Notes: generated by a model not told the origin, from the sequence alone. A DNA stretch of 64,000 nucleotides from Dongia_A sp039808885 (GCA_039808885.1 JBDHTX010000003.1:1-64000), one strand, 5' to 3'. Shown: positions 1 through 8,490, numbered from the stretch's first letter. Translations and numbers: made by a program.

Positions 1-43
1 AAGACATACGCATCCGAAACAACAATGTCCGATGACCTTCTCA

Positions 44-120
<77 letters not shown>

Positions 121-170
121 ACTCTTCCCACATAACACCGAGATGCTTCGCGCTGACGCGCGAACAGCCC

Positions 171-280
171 GCTGGACGCTATCCGCGTCCAGCCTCGTCA
201 GGCTCATAACTGCTGCGAGGCTTAGGCGAGCAAAGCGAATCTTAGCCGCAGCGCACCCCCGCGAAGGCGGGGGCCCAGGG
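171..280. repeat. Palindromic spacer between the two tRNA genes
   Basis: The 174-bp spacer is almost entirely fold-back sequence. It has a perfect 9-bp stem with a 5-nt loop (171-179/185-193), then a short stretch (191-210) resembling the D-arm/anticodon part of the flanking tRNAs. Next is an imperfect fold-back around 211-252 containing cttaggcgagcaaagcga, and finally a CCCCCGC-gaag-GCGGGGG hairpin (256-273). The last two belong to palindrome families common in alphaproteobacterial intergenic DNA. A relative of the gcttag element lies at 60775-60806. No coding signal is visible. Confidence 0.6.
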
Positions 281-294
281 ACAAGAACACATAT

Positions 295-371
<77 letters not shown>

Positions 372-381
372 GCGTTACCAG

Positions 382-414
382 CACCCCCGCAGCCACAAAG
401 GCGCGGGGGTGTTT
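382..414 (+). terminator. Rho-independent terminator of the tRNA-fMet unit
   Basis: Stem CACCCCCGC (382-390) pairs with GCGGGGGTG (403-411) across a 12-nt loop and is followed by TTT. It lies directly downstream of the second initiator tRNA, where a tRNA transcript should end. The T-run is short, so termination may be partial. The remaining DNA up to the kelch gene at 646 shows nothing further. Confidence 0.65.
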
Positions 415-645
415 GATTCCAGGGCCATCGCCCGCCGCCAACGCGATCAGCGCCGCCAACTCGCCAGAGAGCCCGATCCTGAGTCTGCAATCCGCCGGCA
501 CTAGGCGGATCTCCGCGATAAGGCCATCAAGGCTTGCGGGCCCGCGTGACGGGCAGGCCGTCATGGCTTGCAGCGAAGACGGAAACGATGCAGTTTGTGG
601 GCGCAAGAGGCGTTCATCCGACGAATGTCGGCTTTGGAGGATGCC

Positions 646-1650
646 ATGCCCCAAGAAAAAATCCGCCAGGTTCCCGCCCGGGTGTCGCCAAAGCCCTCGG
701 ATTTGCTGTTCCGCGACCGCGCCATGCCCTGGTGGCCGAAGCGGGGGGACGACATCGAATGGAAAACGGTGCCGGTCGGGGCGATGGCAACGCCCAGAGG
801 TTACCTGGGTGCCGCTCTGGTGGGTCACAAGGTCTATACGATTGGTGGAAGGTCGCCCGAATCCGAGGGAGCGCTGGACACGGTTGAGGCGTTCGACATC
901 CAGTCCTGCGAGTCCGTCACGCTGCCCGACTTGTCCCTGCCGCATGCCCGGAGCGGCGCCGCCACCGTCAAGGTCGCCGCGGGGGCGGTCTATGTCTGCG
1001 GTGGCGCCGACAAACATAACGGCCAAGCGGCGACGTGCTACGAATGCACGCCGCCGGGCGGACCCTGGCACAGCAAAGCCGAGATGCCGCACCCTGTGGT
1101 CTGCGCAGCTGGCGCGGCAGACGCAAACGGCAGGGTTTATGTGATCGGCGGGCTCGAGGGCGTCACGCCCTCGAAGGCCGTCTGGCGCTTCGACCCCGCC
1201 GCCGGGACCTGGAGTCAGGTTCAGGCGCTGCACGCGGTGCGATTCAGTGCTGCCGCGACCGCAGCCGGGGGCAAGATCTATGTCTTCGGCGGGATTGACG
1301 GGCAGGGCTACGTGGCGACTGTCGAGGAATACGACCCCGCCACCGACACATGGACCGTCCTGGAGAAGCAACTGCTGACCCCGCGCTACAATCTCGCCGC
1401 CGTGACCGGCAGCAATGGCCGCATCTACGTCGTTGGCGGGATCCGCCAATGCAGCGCCGTCGATCTGGTCGAGGAATTCAACCCGGCAACGAAAGCCTGG
1501 AAGCAGATGACGCCGATGCCGACGGCGCGCTATGGCGTCGGCCTCGCCGCCACGGCCGACGGCCGCATCCTCGTGCTCGGTGGCTGGCGGAAGGTGAGCA
1601 GCACCTTCCTGGCAACGGGCGTGATCGAAGAAGGAACCTTGCCGTCTTAG
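646..1650 (+). CDS. Kelch-repeat beta-propeller protein
   Basis: A 334-residue protein made of about six kelch blades. Each has a double glycine after a hydrophobic strand (VYTIGG, VYVCGG, VYVIGG, IYVFGG, IYVVGG, ILVLGG) and a downstream W about 20-30 residues later (for example YDPATDTW, FNPATKAW). Such propellers are usually protein- or glycan-binding scaffolds; no catalytic domain is attached. No signal peptide is visible, so a cytoplasmic location is likely. The ATG at 646 is chosen because GGAGG lies at 636-640; in-frame ATG 625 and TTG 568 are alternatives. Neighbours give no functional clue. Fold assignment is firm; ligand unknown. Confidence 0.85.
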   Translation: MPQEKIRQVPARVSPKPSDLLFRDRAMPWWPKRGDDIEWKTVPVGAMATPRGYLGAALVGHKVYTIGGRSPESEGALDTVEAFDIQSCESVTLPDLSLPHARSGAATVKVAAGAVYVCGGADKHNGQAATCYECTPPGGPWHSKAEMPHPVVCAAGAADANGRVYVIGGLEGVTPSKAVWRFDPAAGTWSQVQALHAVRFSAAATAAGGKIYVFGGIDGQGYVATVEEYDPATDTWTVLEKQLLTPRYNLAAVTGSNGRIYVVGGIRQCSAVDLVEEFNPATKAWKQMTPMPTARYGVGLAATADGRILVLGGWRKVSSTFLATGVIEEGTLPS

Positions 1651-2159
1651 CGTTGCGGACGGGACAATCGGCGGCGCCAGGGCAAATGCCACCACGCTCC
1701 GAGCCGGCCCAACATCTTCGGATGGTCTCGCGTTATCTTCTGTGACGCCGGTTGCGCCTCTGTGCTCCCGCACGCCGTCCTCAGCCCCGGCGACGGAACG
1801 AAGGCGGAGATTGCTTTGGTGCCGTCCGTCCATGAACGCGACGGAGGCGGTTCCAACATTTGCTGGCTGGCCGGCCCTGACGCAGCTCTTTCTGACCTCC
1901 GCCGCCCTGCAATTCCTCTTGAAATCCCAGGGTGGCGGTTCAATCTATGCATGTAATGACCTCGATTTGCCGCATCCGCCGCAAGGCGCGTTTCCTCCTG
2001 CGATCGGGCAGCCTCCTCAACGGCTGTTTTCCCCGGATCTAGCGCCGCATCCAGATTCTCGCGCCCGATCCGGGCGCAGACTTCCGTCTTCTCCAGCGAA
2101 ACAATTGCTCCACGTCGGCTGTTCCGCGCCGCCGCGGCACCTTTCTGAAAGGGATCGTC
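1651..2159. other. Intergenic region, nothing recognised
   Basis: About 500 bp between the kelch gene and rnk. Open frames exist on both strands because of the high GC content, but their translations are rich in Arg, Pro and Ser with no recognisable motif or ribosome binding site. The AAAGGGA just before 2160 belongs to rnk. It may contain remnants of a decayed gene, but I cannot identify one. Confidence 0.5.
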
Positions 2160-2555
2160 ATGACTCTGCACAGCACGCCGTCGATCACCGTCACCCGGGC
2201 GGACTATGAGCGCCTGTCCAATCTCGCCGATGCCGTGATGCTGCGGGCGCCGGCGCTCGGCAGCCGCCTCGCCGGCGAGCTCGAGCGCGCGCGCATCGTC
2301 GAAGTCGATCAGGTCGCACCCGACGTCGTCACCATGCATGCACGCTTTGTCTTCAAGGATGAGGCGAACGGCGCTACGCGGACCGCGAGCCTGGTCTATC
2401 CCGGCGAGGAGGACATCGACGAGGGGCGCATCTCGATCCTGACCCCGATCGGCACGGCCCTGCTCGGCCTGAGTGCCGGGCAATCGATTGAATGGGAAGT
2501 GCGCCCCGGCGCGTTCAGGACTCTCACCGTGCTGAGGCTGCTGTCCCAGCCGTGA
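2160..2555 (+). CDS. rnk: Regulator of nucleoside diphosphate kinase, Rnk/GreA-like
   Basis: A 131-residue protein with the Rnk layout: a short N-terminal helical arm (residues 1-45), then the FKBP-like GreA/GreB C-terminal domain. Diagnostic stretches are APDVVTMHARF (about 57-67), LVYPGEE (about 82-88), ILTPIGTALLGL (about 97-108) and SIEWEV. Rnk proteins bind RNA polymerase near the secondary channel like Gre factors but lack transcript-cleavage activity, and are linked to NDP-kinase levels. ATG at 2160 is preceded by AAAGGGA. Length matches the family (about 130-140). It is convergent with the LysR gene. Cleavage-competent greB is elsewhere in the window. Confidence 0.88.
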   Translation: MTLHSTPSITVTRADYERLSNLADAVMLRAPALGSRLAGELERARIVEVDQVAPDVVTMHARFVFKDEANGATRTASLVYPGEEDIDEGRISILTPIGTALLGLSAGQSIEWEVRPGAFRTLTVLRLLSQP

Positions 2556-2589
2556 CGGCCGGCAGGAAACCTGGGCGGCCTGCTGTCTG

Positions 2590-3507
2590 TCAGCGCGGCC
2601 GTTTCGGGCGCGCGCGGGTCGCCGCAATGGCCGGCGGCGTGGCGATCTCGCGCCGCGCCAGGCGCCGGATCTCCTCCAGCGCCGCCTCGAGATAGTCCGC
2701 CCGCTCCTCGGCCGGATAGACCAGATAAGCGGGCTGAGAGAATTCGGGCGCGCCGGAGAGGCGGGTGAGGCGCCGTTCCTCGAGATAGCCGCGCACCAGG
2801 CGCAGGGGGAAATAGCCCGAGCCGCCGTGCTCGAGAACGTGATGCAGGCCGAGCCAGCCGATATTCACCGTCAGCGCCGGGCCGATGAGATCGGGGAAAC
2901 TGGCGCTGTGCCTGGCGTAGAACTCGGGCCCCCAGTCGACATAGACATAGTCGGCGCCGGGCCGATCGCGCTTCCGCGGGTCGGTTGAGACCAGAACCAG
3001 CGTCTCTTCGATCAGCGGCTCGACCGTCAGGCCCGGCCGGCTTTCCGGCGTATACATGACCCCGACATCGAGCCGCCCTTCGACCAGACCCTGCATCAGA
3101 TCCACTTCCATGCCGATCTCGGCGCGCACGGAGACGTCGGGTGCCTGCGCCCGCATCAGCGGCAGCCAATGCAGCAGCAATTGCTCCCACAAGCCGAAGC
3201 GCCCGCCGACCGTCAAGGCGGCACGAAAGCCGCGCGCCACGCCGACGTCGTGCCGCGCATATTCGACGGTGCGGACCAGCGTGCCGGCATGTTTCTGGAA
3301 CTGCCGGCCCGCGGCGGTCAGCGTGGTCCCGGCCTTGTTGCGCACGAAGAGCGTGCAGCCGAGCTGCTGCTCCAGCGCATGGATGCGCGCGCTCACCGTG
3401 GATTGCGTCACGTGCAGCCGCTCGGCCGCGTTGATGAAGTTGCCGGCGCTGATGACGGCGAGAAACGTCCGGGCGAGTTCGGTATCCAAAAATCCCCTCC
3501 GCGCCAA
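2590..3507 (-). CDS. LysR-family transcriptional regulator
   Basis: A 305-residue LysR protein. The N-terminal winged helix-turn-helix (about residues 8-65) contains ARTFLAVISAGNF, AAERLHVTQSTVSARIHALE and the canonical LFVR turn. The rest (about 90-290) is the periplasmic-binding-like co-inducer domain, with an unusually aromatic C-terminal half. The gene is divergent from superoxide dismutase with about 130 bp between starts; that gap carries a perfect ATATCGA/TCGATAT inverted repeat, a good LysR-type target. It may regulate itself and the SOD gene. The inducer is not apparent from sequence. Confidence 0.9.
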   Translation of the reverse strand: MARRGFLDTELARTFLAVISAGNFINAAERLHVTQSTVSARIHALEQQLGCTLFVRNKAGTTLTAAGRQFQKHAGTLVRTVEYARHDVGVARGFRAALTVGGRFGLWEQLLLHWLPLMRAQAPDVSVRAEIGMEVDLMQGLVEGRLDVGVMYTPESRPGLTVEPLIEETLVLVSTDPRKRDRPGADYVYVDWGPEFYARHSASFPDLIGPALTVNIGWLGLHHVLEHGGSGYFPLRLVRGYLEERRLTRLSGAPEFSQPAYLVYPAEERADYLEAALEEIRRLARREIATPPAIAATRARPKRPR

Positions 3508-3518
3508 ACCTGCGAATT

Positions 3519-3537
3519 ATATCGAAGAAGTCGATAT
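3519..3537. promoter_or_regulatory. Candidate LysR operator
   Basis: A perfect 7-bp inverted repeat, ATATCGA and TCGATAT, separated by 5 nt. It sits 12 bp upstream of the lysR start and about 20 bp upstream of the putative -35 of the SOD gene. Such interrupted AT-rich dyads (T-N11-A class) are typical LysR recognition sites. Binding is inferred. Confidence 0.55.
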
Positions 3538-3557
3538 TAACGGCGAAAATTCATCGT

Positions 3558-3586
3558 TTGGCAAGACTATCCGCTGCGCCTAGTGT
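3558..3586 (+). promoter_or_regulatory. Putative sigma-70 promoter of the SOD gene
   Basis: TTGGCA at 3558-3563 and TAGTGT at 3581-3586 with a 17-bp spacer. This would start transcription about 45-50 nt before the SOD start codon, just downstream of the LysR dyad, consistent with activation from that site. Based on pattern matching alone. Confidence 0.4.
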
Positions 3587-3640
3587 TTTTCGAACCGCCG
3601 CGCCGGCGGCGGAGTCCGAAGCCCGCAACAGGTGACGATG

Positions 3641-4282
3641 ATGCAATTGACGCTGCCCCAGTTGTCCTATCCGAACAACGCGCTGGAGCCCTTCATCTCC
3701 CGCGCCACGGTCGAGCTGCATCACGGCAAGCATCATCGCGCCTATGTCGAGAAAACCAAGGATCTCGCCAAGGAAGTCCGACTGGCGGACCAGCCGCTCG
3801 AGAGCATCATCCTGCAGACCGCCGGCAAGGACGCGCACCGGGCCCTGTTCAACAATGCGGCGCAGGCCTGGAACCACGCCTTCTATTGGCGCTCGCTGCT
3901 GCCGCAAAGCGGGGGCAAACCCGTCGGCGAGATCGCCGATCGCATCGGTGCCGATTTCGGCAGCTTCGAAGCCTTCGCCAACCAGTTCGCCGCGGCGGCC
4001 GCGAGTCAGTTCGGCAGCGGCTGGGCCTGGCTCATCAGCGACGGCGAGCGCCTGCGCATCACCGCGACAGCGAATGCCGACACGCCGATCGTGCATGGCC
4101 AAGTGCCGCTGCTCACGCTCGACGTCTGGGAGCATGCCTACTACCTCGACTACCAGAACCGGCGCATGGATTACGTGACGGCGCTGATCAATCACCTGCT
4201 CAACTGGGATTTCGCCAACCGCAACTTGAGCCGCGCCCGCTCATCGGCAAGGGATACGCCGCTGCGGGCGCAGGCATCCTAG
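3641..4282 (+). CDS. sodB: Superoxide dismutase, iron type
   Basis: A 213-residue Fe/Mn superoxide dismutase converting superoxide to peroxide and oxygen. Metal ligands are visible: His27 in ELHHGKHH, His79 in AWNHAFYW, and Asp161 plus His165 in DVWEHAYY. Gln75 in AAQAWNH, just before the second ligand, is the residue typical of the iron form rather than the manganese form; actual metal use should be tested. No export signal, so cytoplasmic. The ATG at 3641 is chosen for its spacing to AGGTGA at 3630-3635; ATG 3638 and GTG 3632 are in frame. The C-terminal tail after NWDFANRN is longer than usual by about 18 residues and rich in Arg/Ser. Confidence 0.93.
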   Translation: MQLTLPQLSYPNNALEPFISRATVELHHGKHHRAYVEKTKDLAKEVRLADQPLESIILQTAGKDAHRALFNNAAQAWNHAFYWRSLLPQSGGKPVGEIADRIGADFGSFEAFANQFAAAAASQFGSGWAWLISDGERLRITATANADTPIVHGQVPLLTLDVWEHAYYLDYQNRRMDYVTALINHLLNWDFANRNLSRARSSARDTPLRAQAS

Positions 4283-4304
4283 ATCGCCTTTGAAGGAGAG
4301 TGCC

Positions 4305-4442
4305 ATGGCTGGAAGCAATCGCGTGGATCACGAGACGCAGGTCCGGCAGGCGCAGCACGACGGCGTCGCTGCGGCCCAGCGCTGGACCTATGCCATCATT
4401 GCGGCCTTCGTCGCGGTAGTGCTGGTGCATGCACTCTGGTGA
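4305..4442 (+). CDS. Small single-span membrane protein (45 aa)
   Basis: Reads as MAGSNRVDHETQVRQ, then a charged segment, RWTYAIIAAFVAVVLVHALW and stop. A polar N-terminal half of about 26 residues is followed by one transmembrane helix (about 29-44). AAGGAGA at 4293-4299 gives an excellent ribosome binding site 5 nt before ATG 4305, 22 bp after the SOD stop. The downstream cyclo-ligase frame has a GTG overlapping this stop (GTGA), so translation may be coupled. Likely an SOD-operon membrane peptide of unknown role. Confidence 0.65.
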   Translation: MAGSNRVDHETQVRQAQHDGVAAAQRWTYAIIAAFVAVVLVHALW

Positions 4443-4483
4443 GCGGCGAGTTCTCGTTGCCGTCACGGCAGGGGCATGAGGTC

Positions 4484-5614
4484 ATGCGGACGTGGGACGA
4501 AATCCGTTCCTGGCGCCGCGCCAAACGCGCGGAGTTGAGGTCGGCGCGCCTGAGTCTGCCGCGCGACGAGAGGGAGCGGGTCCGCGCCACGGTCACGGCC
4601 TCCGTTCGCCGGCAGGTCCCCGATCTCGATATCGCCTGCATCGGCTTCTGCTGGCCGTTCAAGGGCGAGGTCGATCTGCGCCATGTCGTGCGCGATGCGC
4701 TGCGGAACGGCGCCGAGGCCGCATTGCCGGTGGTTGTCGAAAAGGCGCGGCCCTTGGAGTTTTGGTCATGGCGGCCGCACACGCCGATGCAGCGCGGCAT
4801 CTGGAACATTCCGGTTCCGGCCGAACGCAGGGTCGTGCATCCGACAATCCTGCTGGTGCCGCTGCTCGGCTTCGACGCTGCCGGCTACCGCCTCGGCTAT
4901 GGCGGCGGCTATTTCGATCGAACCCTGGCGATCGCCGCGCCGAGACCAATGACCATCGGCGTGGGCTATGAGCTCGGCCGCCTGCCGACAATCCACCCGC
5001 AACCGCACGACATCCCCTTGGACGCCATCGTCACCGAGCAGGGATTTACCTGGATCAACCGCGGCGACGCGGCCGCATTCCACCCTGCGATGACGGAAGA
5101 CGTCGGTGATGGCGACGGCTTCGCTTCGCCCGCCTGCTCGATGCATGAACTCGATCCCGCGCGCCTCGGCTATCTCGGTCGGGCGGAGCTTCTGGGCCTG
5201 CTCGACGAATTGCTGGAGGGCGAGCGTGCCGGCGCACGCGGCGTCGGCCGGATGAGCGTCGAGAGCGGCGCGGTGGAGATCGCGGCGACGCTGCGCGACG
5301 TGGCGCAGGACGAGGCGCGATTCTGTGCCATGCTGAGCAACCATATCCGGCGCCTGGGCGGTGAGCCTAGCCTCGCCACGGGCGCCTTCTATGACAAGAT
5401 CATGGCGCTCGATCAGCCCGGCGCGCGGATCGATCTGCTGAACCGCGGCCAGGGCTGGGTGGCGCGCAAGCTGCGCGAAGCCTTGCCGCGAATCGCCGAT
5501 CCGGCGCTGCGCGCGGACCTGCAGGTCATGCTGGCCGTGCATGAGAGAAACATCAACCGATGCACGCAGCTGCTCGACCCTGGCGCGCACCGCGCGCAAC
5601 CAGCCGCAACATAG
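4484..5614 (+). CDS. 5-formyltetrahydrofolate cyclo-ligase fused to a helical C-terminal domain
   Basis: A 376-residue two-domain protein. Residues about 1-190 form 5-formyl-THF cyclo-ligase (methenyl-THF synthetase), which ATP-dependently recycles 5-formyl-THF into the folate pool. Visible motifs are the basic start WDEIRSWRRAKRAELRSARL, the substrate loop FCWPFKGEVD and the nucleotide motif GYRLGYGGGYFDRTL. Residues about 215-376 are a separate helical domain rich in His/Glu/Arg, with no cyclo-ligase homology, resembling a ferritin-like or DUF6306-type four-helix unit. ATG 4484 is preferred because the family usually begins a few residues before this WxEIR segment and AGGGG lies upstream; GTG 4439 overlaps the previous stop. 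The window also has folate genes at its right end. Confidence 0.88.
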   Translation: MRTWDEIRSWRRAKRAELRSARLSLPRDERERVRATVTASVRRQVPDLDIACIGFCWPFKGEVDLRHVVRDALRNGAEAALPVVVEKARPLEFWSWRPHTPMQRGIWNIPVPAERRVVHPTILLVPLLGFDAAGYRLGYGGGYFDRTLAIAAPRPMTIGVGYELGRLPTIHPQPHDIPLDAIVTEQGFTWINRGDAAAFHPAMTEDVGDGDGFASPACSMHELDPARLGYLGRAELLGLLDELLEGERAGARGVGRMSVESGAVEIAATLRDVAQDEARFCAMLSNHIRRLGGEPSLATGAFYDKIMALDQPGARIDLLNRGQGWVARKLREALPRIADPALRADLQVMLAVHERNINRCTQLLDPGAHRAQPAAT

Positions 5615-5810
5615 GACGGTTCCCGCTTTCGGCGCTGGATCAACTGCCAAACAGGTCCGCTCGCCCGCCGCGGATTGGATCCGATGCGCCGGTACAGGTT
5701 GCCAGGCGATGCTTGCGCGCGCGACTCCCGCATGATCTGCTGGCGCCCATCGCAAGCTCCTCACGGTGCGCAGGACAATGCCAGGCCACCCGCCACGCCA
5801 ATGGGCGAAG

Positions 5811-6212
5811 ATGATCCCCGAGCTGATCGTCTTTGACTACGCCCGGACGCTGCCCTTCTGGCGGGACGTGCTCGGTTTCGTCGTGCAGTTCGACCGGCCA
5901 AGCGAGCGACTTGCCATGCTCGAGCATCCCGACGGCGCCCAGGTGATGTTCTTCGAGCGCGACGGCGGATGGGAGACCGGGCCGTTCGAAGCGCCGCTCG
6001 GGCGCGGCGTCGTGATCCAGGTCTTCGTGTCCGACGTCGATGCGGTCGCGAAGCGTGTCGCGGCGGCGGGACTGCCCTTCTATGTCGCGCCGTTCGAGAA
6101 ATGGCGCGACTGGGGTGACCGTCTCGGCGGTCAGCGCGAATTCCTGGTGCTCGACCCGAGCGGATATCTCGTGAAAGTGGCCCAACAGCTTGGCGAGCGG
6201 CCAAAGCCCTGA
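5811..6212 (+). CDS. VOC-superfamily (glyoxalase/bleomycin-resistance fold) protein
   Basis: A 133-residue single-domain VOC protein with paired beta-alpha-beta-beta-beta modules. It starts IPELIVFDYARTLPFWRDVLGF, the classic first module, and ends LVLDPSGYLVKVAQQ, the classic last strand with the metal/ligand Glu position replaced by Lys-Val. The trio GYLVK lacks the usual terminal Glu, so a binding or resistance-type role is more likely than metal-dependent catalysis. ATG 5811 matches the family start; ATG 5778 and GTG 5766 are upstream. The 196 bp before it show no other signal. Confidence 0.8.
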   Translation: MIPELIVFDYARTLPFWRDVLGFVVQFDRPSERLAMLEHPDGAQVMFFERDGGWETGPFEAPLGRGVVIQVFVSDVDAVAKRVAAAGLPFYVAPFEKWRDWGDRLGGQREFLVLDPSGYLVKVAQQLGERPKP

Positions 6213-6275
6213 CCAATTCGGGCAGCGGCCTGTCCCGATCGAAGCGGTCCATCGATTGCCTGTTCGTACAATCCG

Positions 6276-6352
6276 CCGCCGCCGCGGCGCGAGGCTTTTG
6301 CATTTGCGCCGCCGCCGCGGCGCGGGGGTTTTGCATTTGCGCCGCCGCCGGG
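6276..6352. repeat. 33-bp GC-rich tandem repeat, 2.3 copies
   Basis: Units at 6276-6308 and 6309-6341 plus a partial third to 6352. Each unit is a CCGCCGCCGCGGCGCG block, then a 4-nt variable part, then TTTTGCATTTGCG. Only two positions differ between the two complete units. It lies in the 211-bp gap before the SDR gene. The CGCCGCGGCG core is self-complementary, so each unit can form a small hairpin. No CRISPR-like spacers are present. Confidence 0.8.
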
Positions 6353-6423
6353 TAGTCTTTCCCGACACGCGCCGGGGACGCAAGGGCGCGCCAATCGGGT
6401 CATGTGAAACGGGGGACACCAGG

Positions 6424-7209
6424 ATGCTATCGGCAGCGGCGCGCAATCGCTTCGTGGACAGGCACGTTATCGTCAGCGGCGGGGCCGCCGGCGTCGGCGG
6501 GGCGGCGGTCGAGCTCTTCGCCCAGGAAGGCGCGAGGGTCACGGTGGTCGACCGGCAGGAAGCGGCCGGCCAGGCGCTTGCCGCCTCGATCAAGGAACGC
6601 GGCGGCCAGGCGACATTCGTTCTGGCCGATGTGTCGGACCCGGCGGCGATCACCGCCGCGGTCAACCATGCGCGCGCGACCTTCGGCGATGCGGACATCC
6701 TCTACAACCACGCCGGCCAGACCATCGTGAAGCCATTCCTCGACAACACGCTCGAGGACTGGAACCGGCTGATCGCGATCAACCTGACCTCGATGTTCCT
6801 GATGACCAAGGCCGTGCTGCCGGGGATGCTGGCCAAGGGCAAGGGCGTCATCGTCAACACCTCTTCGGTGTCGGCCGAGCTGGCGACGCCGATGGAGGTG
6901 CTCTACTGCACCACCAAGGCCGCCTGCCACATGTTCACCAAGGCGATCGCCACCGAATACCGGGACCAGGGCATACGCTGCAACGCCGTCGCCCCCGGCT
7001 TCATCCGAACCGCCCACGGCCTGCGCGAGATCGACGACCTGCGGCGCTACGGCGTCACGGTCCAGGAGCAGGACATCGTCGACATGCAGGGCCGCATCTG
7101 CGAGCCGGAGGAGGTCGCCCGGGCGGCGCTGTTCCTGGCCAGCGACGAGGCGAGCTTCGTCAACGGCGAGTGCCTGTTCGTCGACAACGGCATCATGGTC
7201 CGGACGTAG
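6424..7209 (+). CDS. Short-chain dehydrogenase/reductase
   Basis: A 261-residue classical SDR. It has a Rossmann glycine motif SGGAAGVGG near residue 18, an acidic VVDR end of strand 2 that favours NAD(H), a YNHAG motif in place of NNAG, and a catalytic Ser-Tyr-Lys set in NTSSVSAE and LYCTTKAA. The C-terminal SFVNGECLFVDNG is typical. ATG 6424 is close to the start of the Rossmann strand, preceded by a G-rich stretch. It is convergent with a flavoprotein monooxygenase 24 bp away. Substrate cannot be deduced. Confidence 0.85.
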   Translation: MLSAAARNRFVDRHVIVSGGAAGVGGAAVELFAQEGARVTVVDRQEAAGQALAASIKERGGQATFVLADVSDPAAITAAVNHARATFGDADILYNHAGQTIVKPFLDNTLEDWNRLIAINLTSMFLMTKAVLPGMLAKGKGVIVNTSSVSAELATPMEVLYCTTKAACHMFTKAIATEYRDQGIRCNAVAPGFIRTAHGLREIDDLRRYGVTVQEQDIVDMQGRICEPEEVARAALFLASDEASFVNGECLFVDNGIMVRT

Positions 7210-7233
7210 AGCCCGCGGCCCGCAACGGCCGGC

Positions 7234-8490
7234 TCAGCGGCTGGCCACCCTGGTCAGTGTGCCGTTGCCCGACGCCGCGATGTGATCCGCGAGGTATTCG
7301 GCGTCCTTCCAGACGCCCCAGATGAAGGACGACGCGCGCCGCGACAGCCAGGGCAGGCCGAGGAAATAGAGGCCCGGCACGGTCGAAACGCCGCGCTCGT
7401 GCCTGGGGCGGCCCTTCTCGTCGAAGACGTCGATCTTCACCCAGCCATAGTCGAGCGCGTAGCCGGTCGCCCAGATGATCGCGGTGATGCCGGCATCCTT
7501 CAGATTGAGCCGCAGGATAGGATCGCGGACGCATTGCGGGTCTGGCGAAATGCGGCGGGCTTCCGGCTCTTCCGGCAGGTCCAGGCCCTGCTTGGCGGCA
7601 TAGGCATCGGCGGCGTCCAGCACCGAAAGGTAGTCGGCATCGCCGCGATGGATGTTGGCCTTGAGATCCGGCGCGAAGCGCATCACGCCGTTCTCGTAGG
7701 TCTCCGCCCGGCCCAGCAGCGTCATCCCGTCCGTGGCGAGCTGCCGGAAGTCGACGGTGTGGCCGCCATGGGCGCCGCTGACCGCAATGGTGGTGTGCTC
7801 CATCGACGGATGCGGCGTCTTGGCGTCCCACAGGCCGAGCATGCCCAGCCACCAGACGAAGTCCTTGCCGCGATAGCGCCGCGGCGGCTTGTTGTGCGGA
7901 CCGACCGACAGATAGACCTTGCGCCCCGCGCGCTGCAGCTCGTCGGCGATCTGCACGCCCGAGGAGCCGGCGCCGACCACCAGCACCGCGCCTTCGGGCA
8001 ACTGCTTCGGATTGCGATAGGCGTTGGAGTGGATCTGCAGCAACCCCGTTTCCGCCGGAATGACGGTGGGAATGATCGGGCGCTGGAACGGCCCGGTCGC
8101 GAGCACCACCTTGTCGGCCTCGATGATGCCGCCCGGCGTCTCGGCAAGGAACCCGGAGCCGTCGTCCTTCCGGCGCAGCGACTTCACTTCCACGCCGCAG
8201 CGGATGGGCGATGCGATCTGCTTCGCATAGGCGACGAAGTAGTCCGCGATCGTCTCCTTGGGCGCGAAGGCGTCGGCAGCGACATCCGTGAATTCCCGGT
8301 CGGGGAAGCGGTCGTGCCAGGCGGGGCCGTTGGCGACCAGCGAATCCCACCTTTCGGAGCGCCAGCGCTCGGCGATGCGATGCCGCTCGACGACCAGATG
8401 CGGAACGCCGCGATGGCCAAGGTGCCTGCTCATCGCCAGCCCGGCCTGGCCGCCACCGATGACGAGTGTCCCGACTTTTTCCACTGACAT
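7234..8490 (-). CDS. Flavin-containing monooxygenase-like NAD(P)/FAD oxidoreductase
   Basis: A 418-residue flavoprotein of the FMO/Baeyer-Villiger or CzcO-like group. Two Rossmann motifs are visible: FAD-binding VIGGGQAGLAMSRHL near the N-terminus (about 10-24) and NADPH-binding VVGAGSSGVQIADEL near 170. The intervening ERWRSERWDSLVANGPAWHDRFP and the ATGYALDYGWV segment near the C-terminus (FMO ATG motif) are family hallmarks. The protein could hydroxylate nitrogen, sulfur or carbonyl substrates. It is divergent from the DUF4129 operon and convergent with the SDR. The specific substrate is unknown. Confidence 0.85.
   Translation of the reverse strand: MSVEKVGTLVIGGGQAGLAMSRHLGHRGVPHLVVERHRIAERWRSERWDSLVANGPAWHDRFPDREFTDVAADAFAPKETIADYFVAYAKQIASPIRCGVEVKSLRRKDDGSGFLAETPGGIIEADKVVLATGPFQRPIIPTVIPAETGLLQIHSNAYRNPKQLPEGAVLVVGAGSSGVQIADELQRAGRKVYLSVGPHNKPPRRYRGKDFVWWLGMLGLWDAKTPHPSMEHTTIAVSGAHGGHTVDFRQLATDGMTLLGRAETYENGVMRFAPDLKANIHRGDADYLSVLDAADAYAAKQGLDLPEEPEARRISPDPQCVRDPILRLNLKDAGITAIIWATGYALDYGWVKIDVFDEKGRPRHERGVSTVPGLYFLGLPWLSRRASSFIWGVWKDAEYLADHIAASGNGTLTRVASR

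Noticed and set aside
1742..2209. Possible 155-codon gene before rnk
   Set aside because: Low-complexity Pro/Ser/Arg product, no ribosome binding site, overlaps the start of rnk.
6276..6352. CRISPR-like direct repeats
   Set aside because: Units are contiguous and without spacers; no cas genes nearby.
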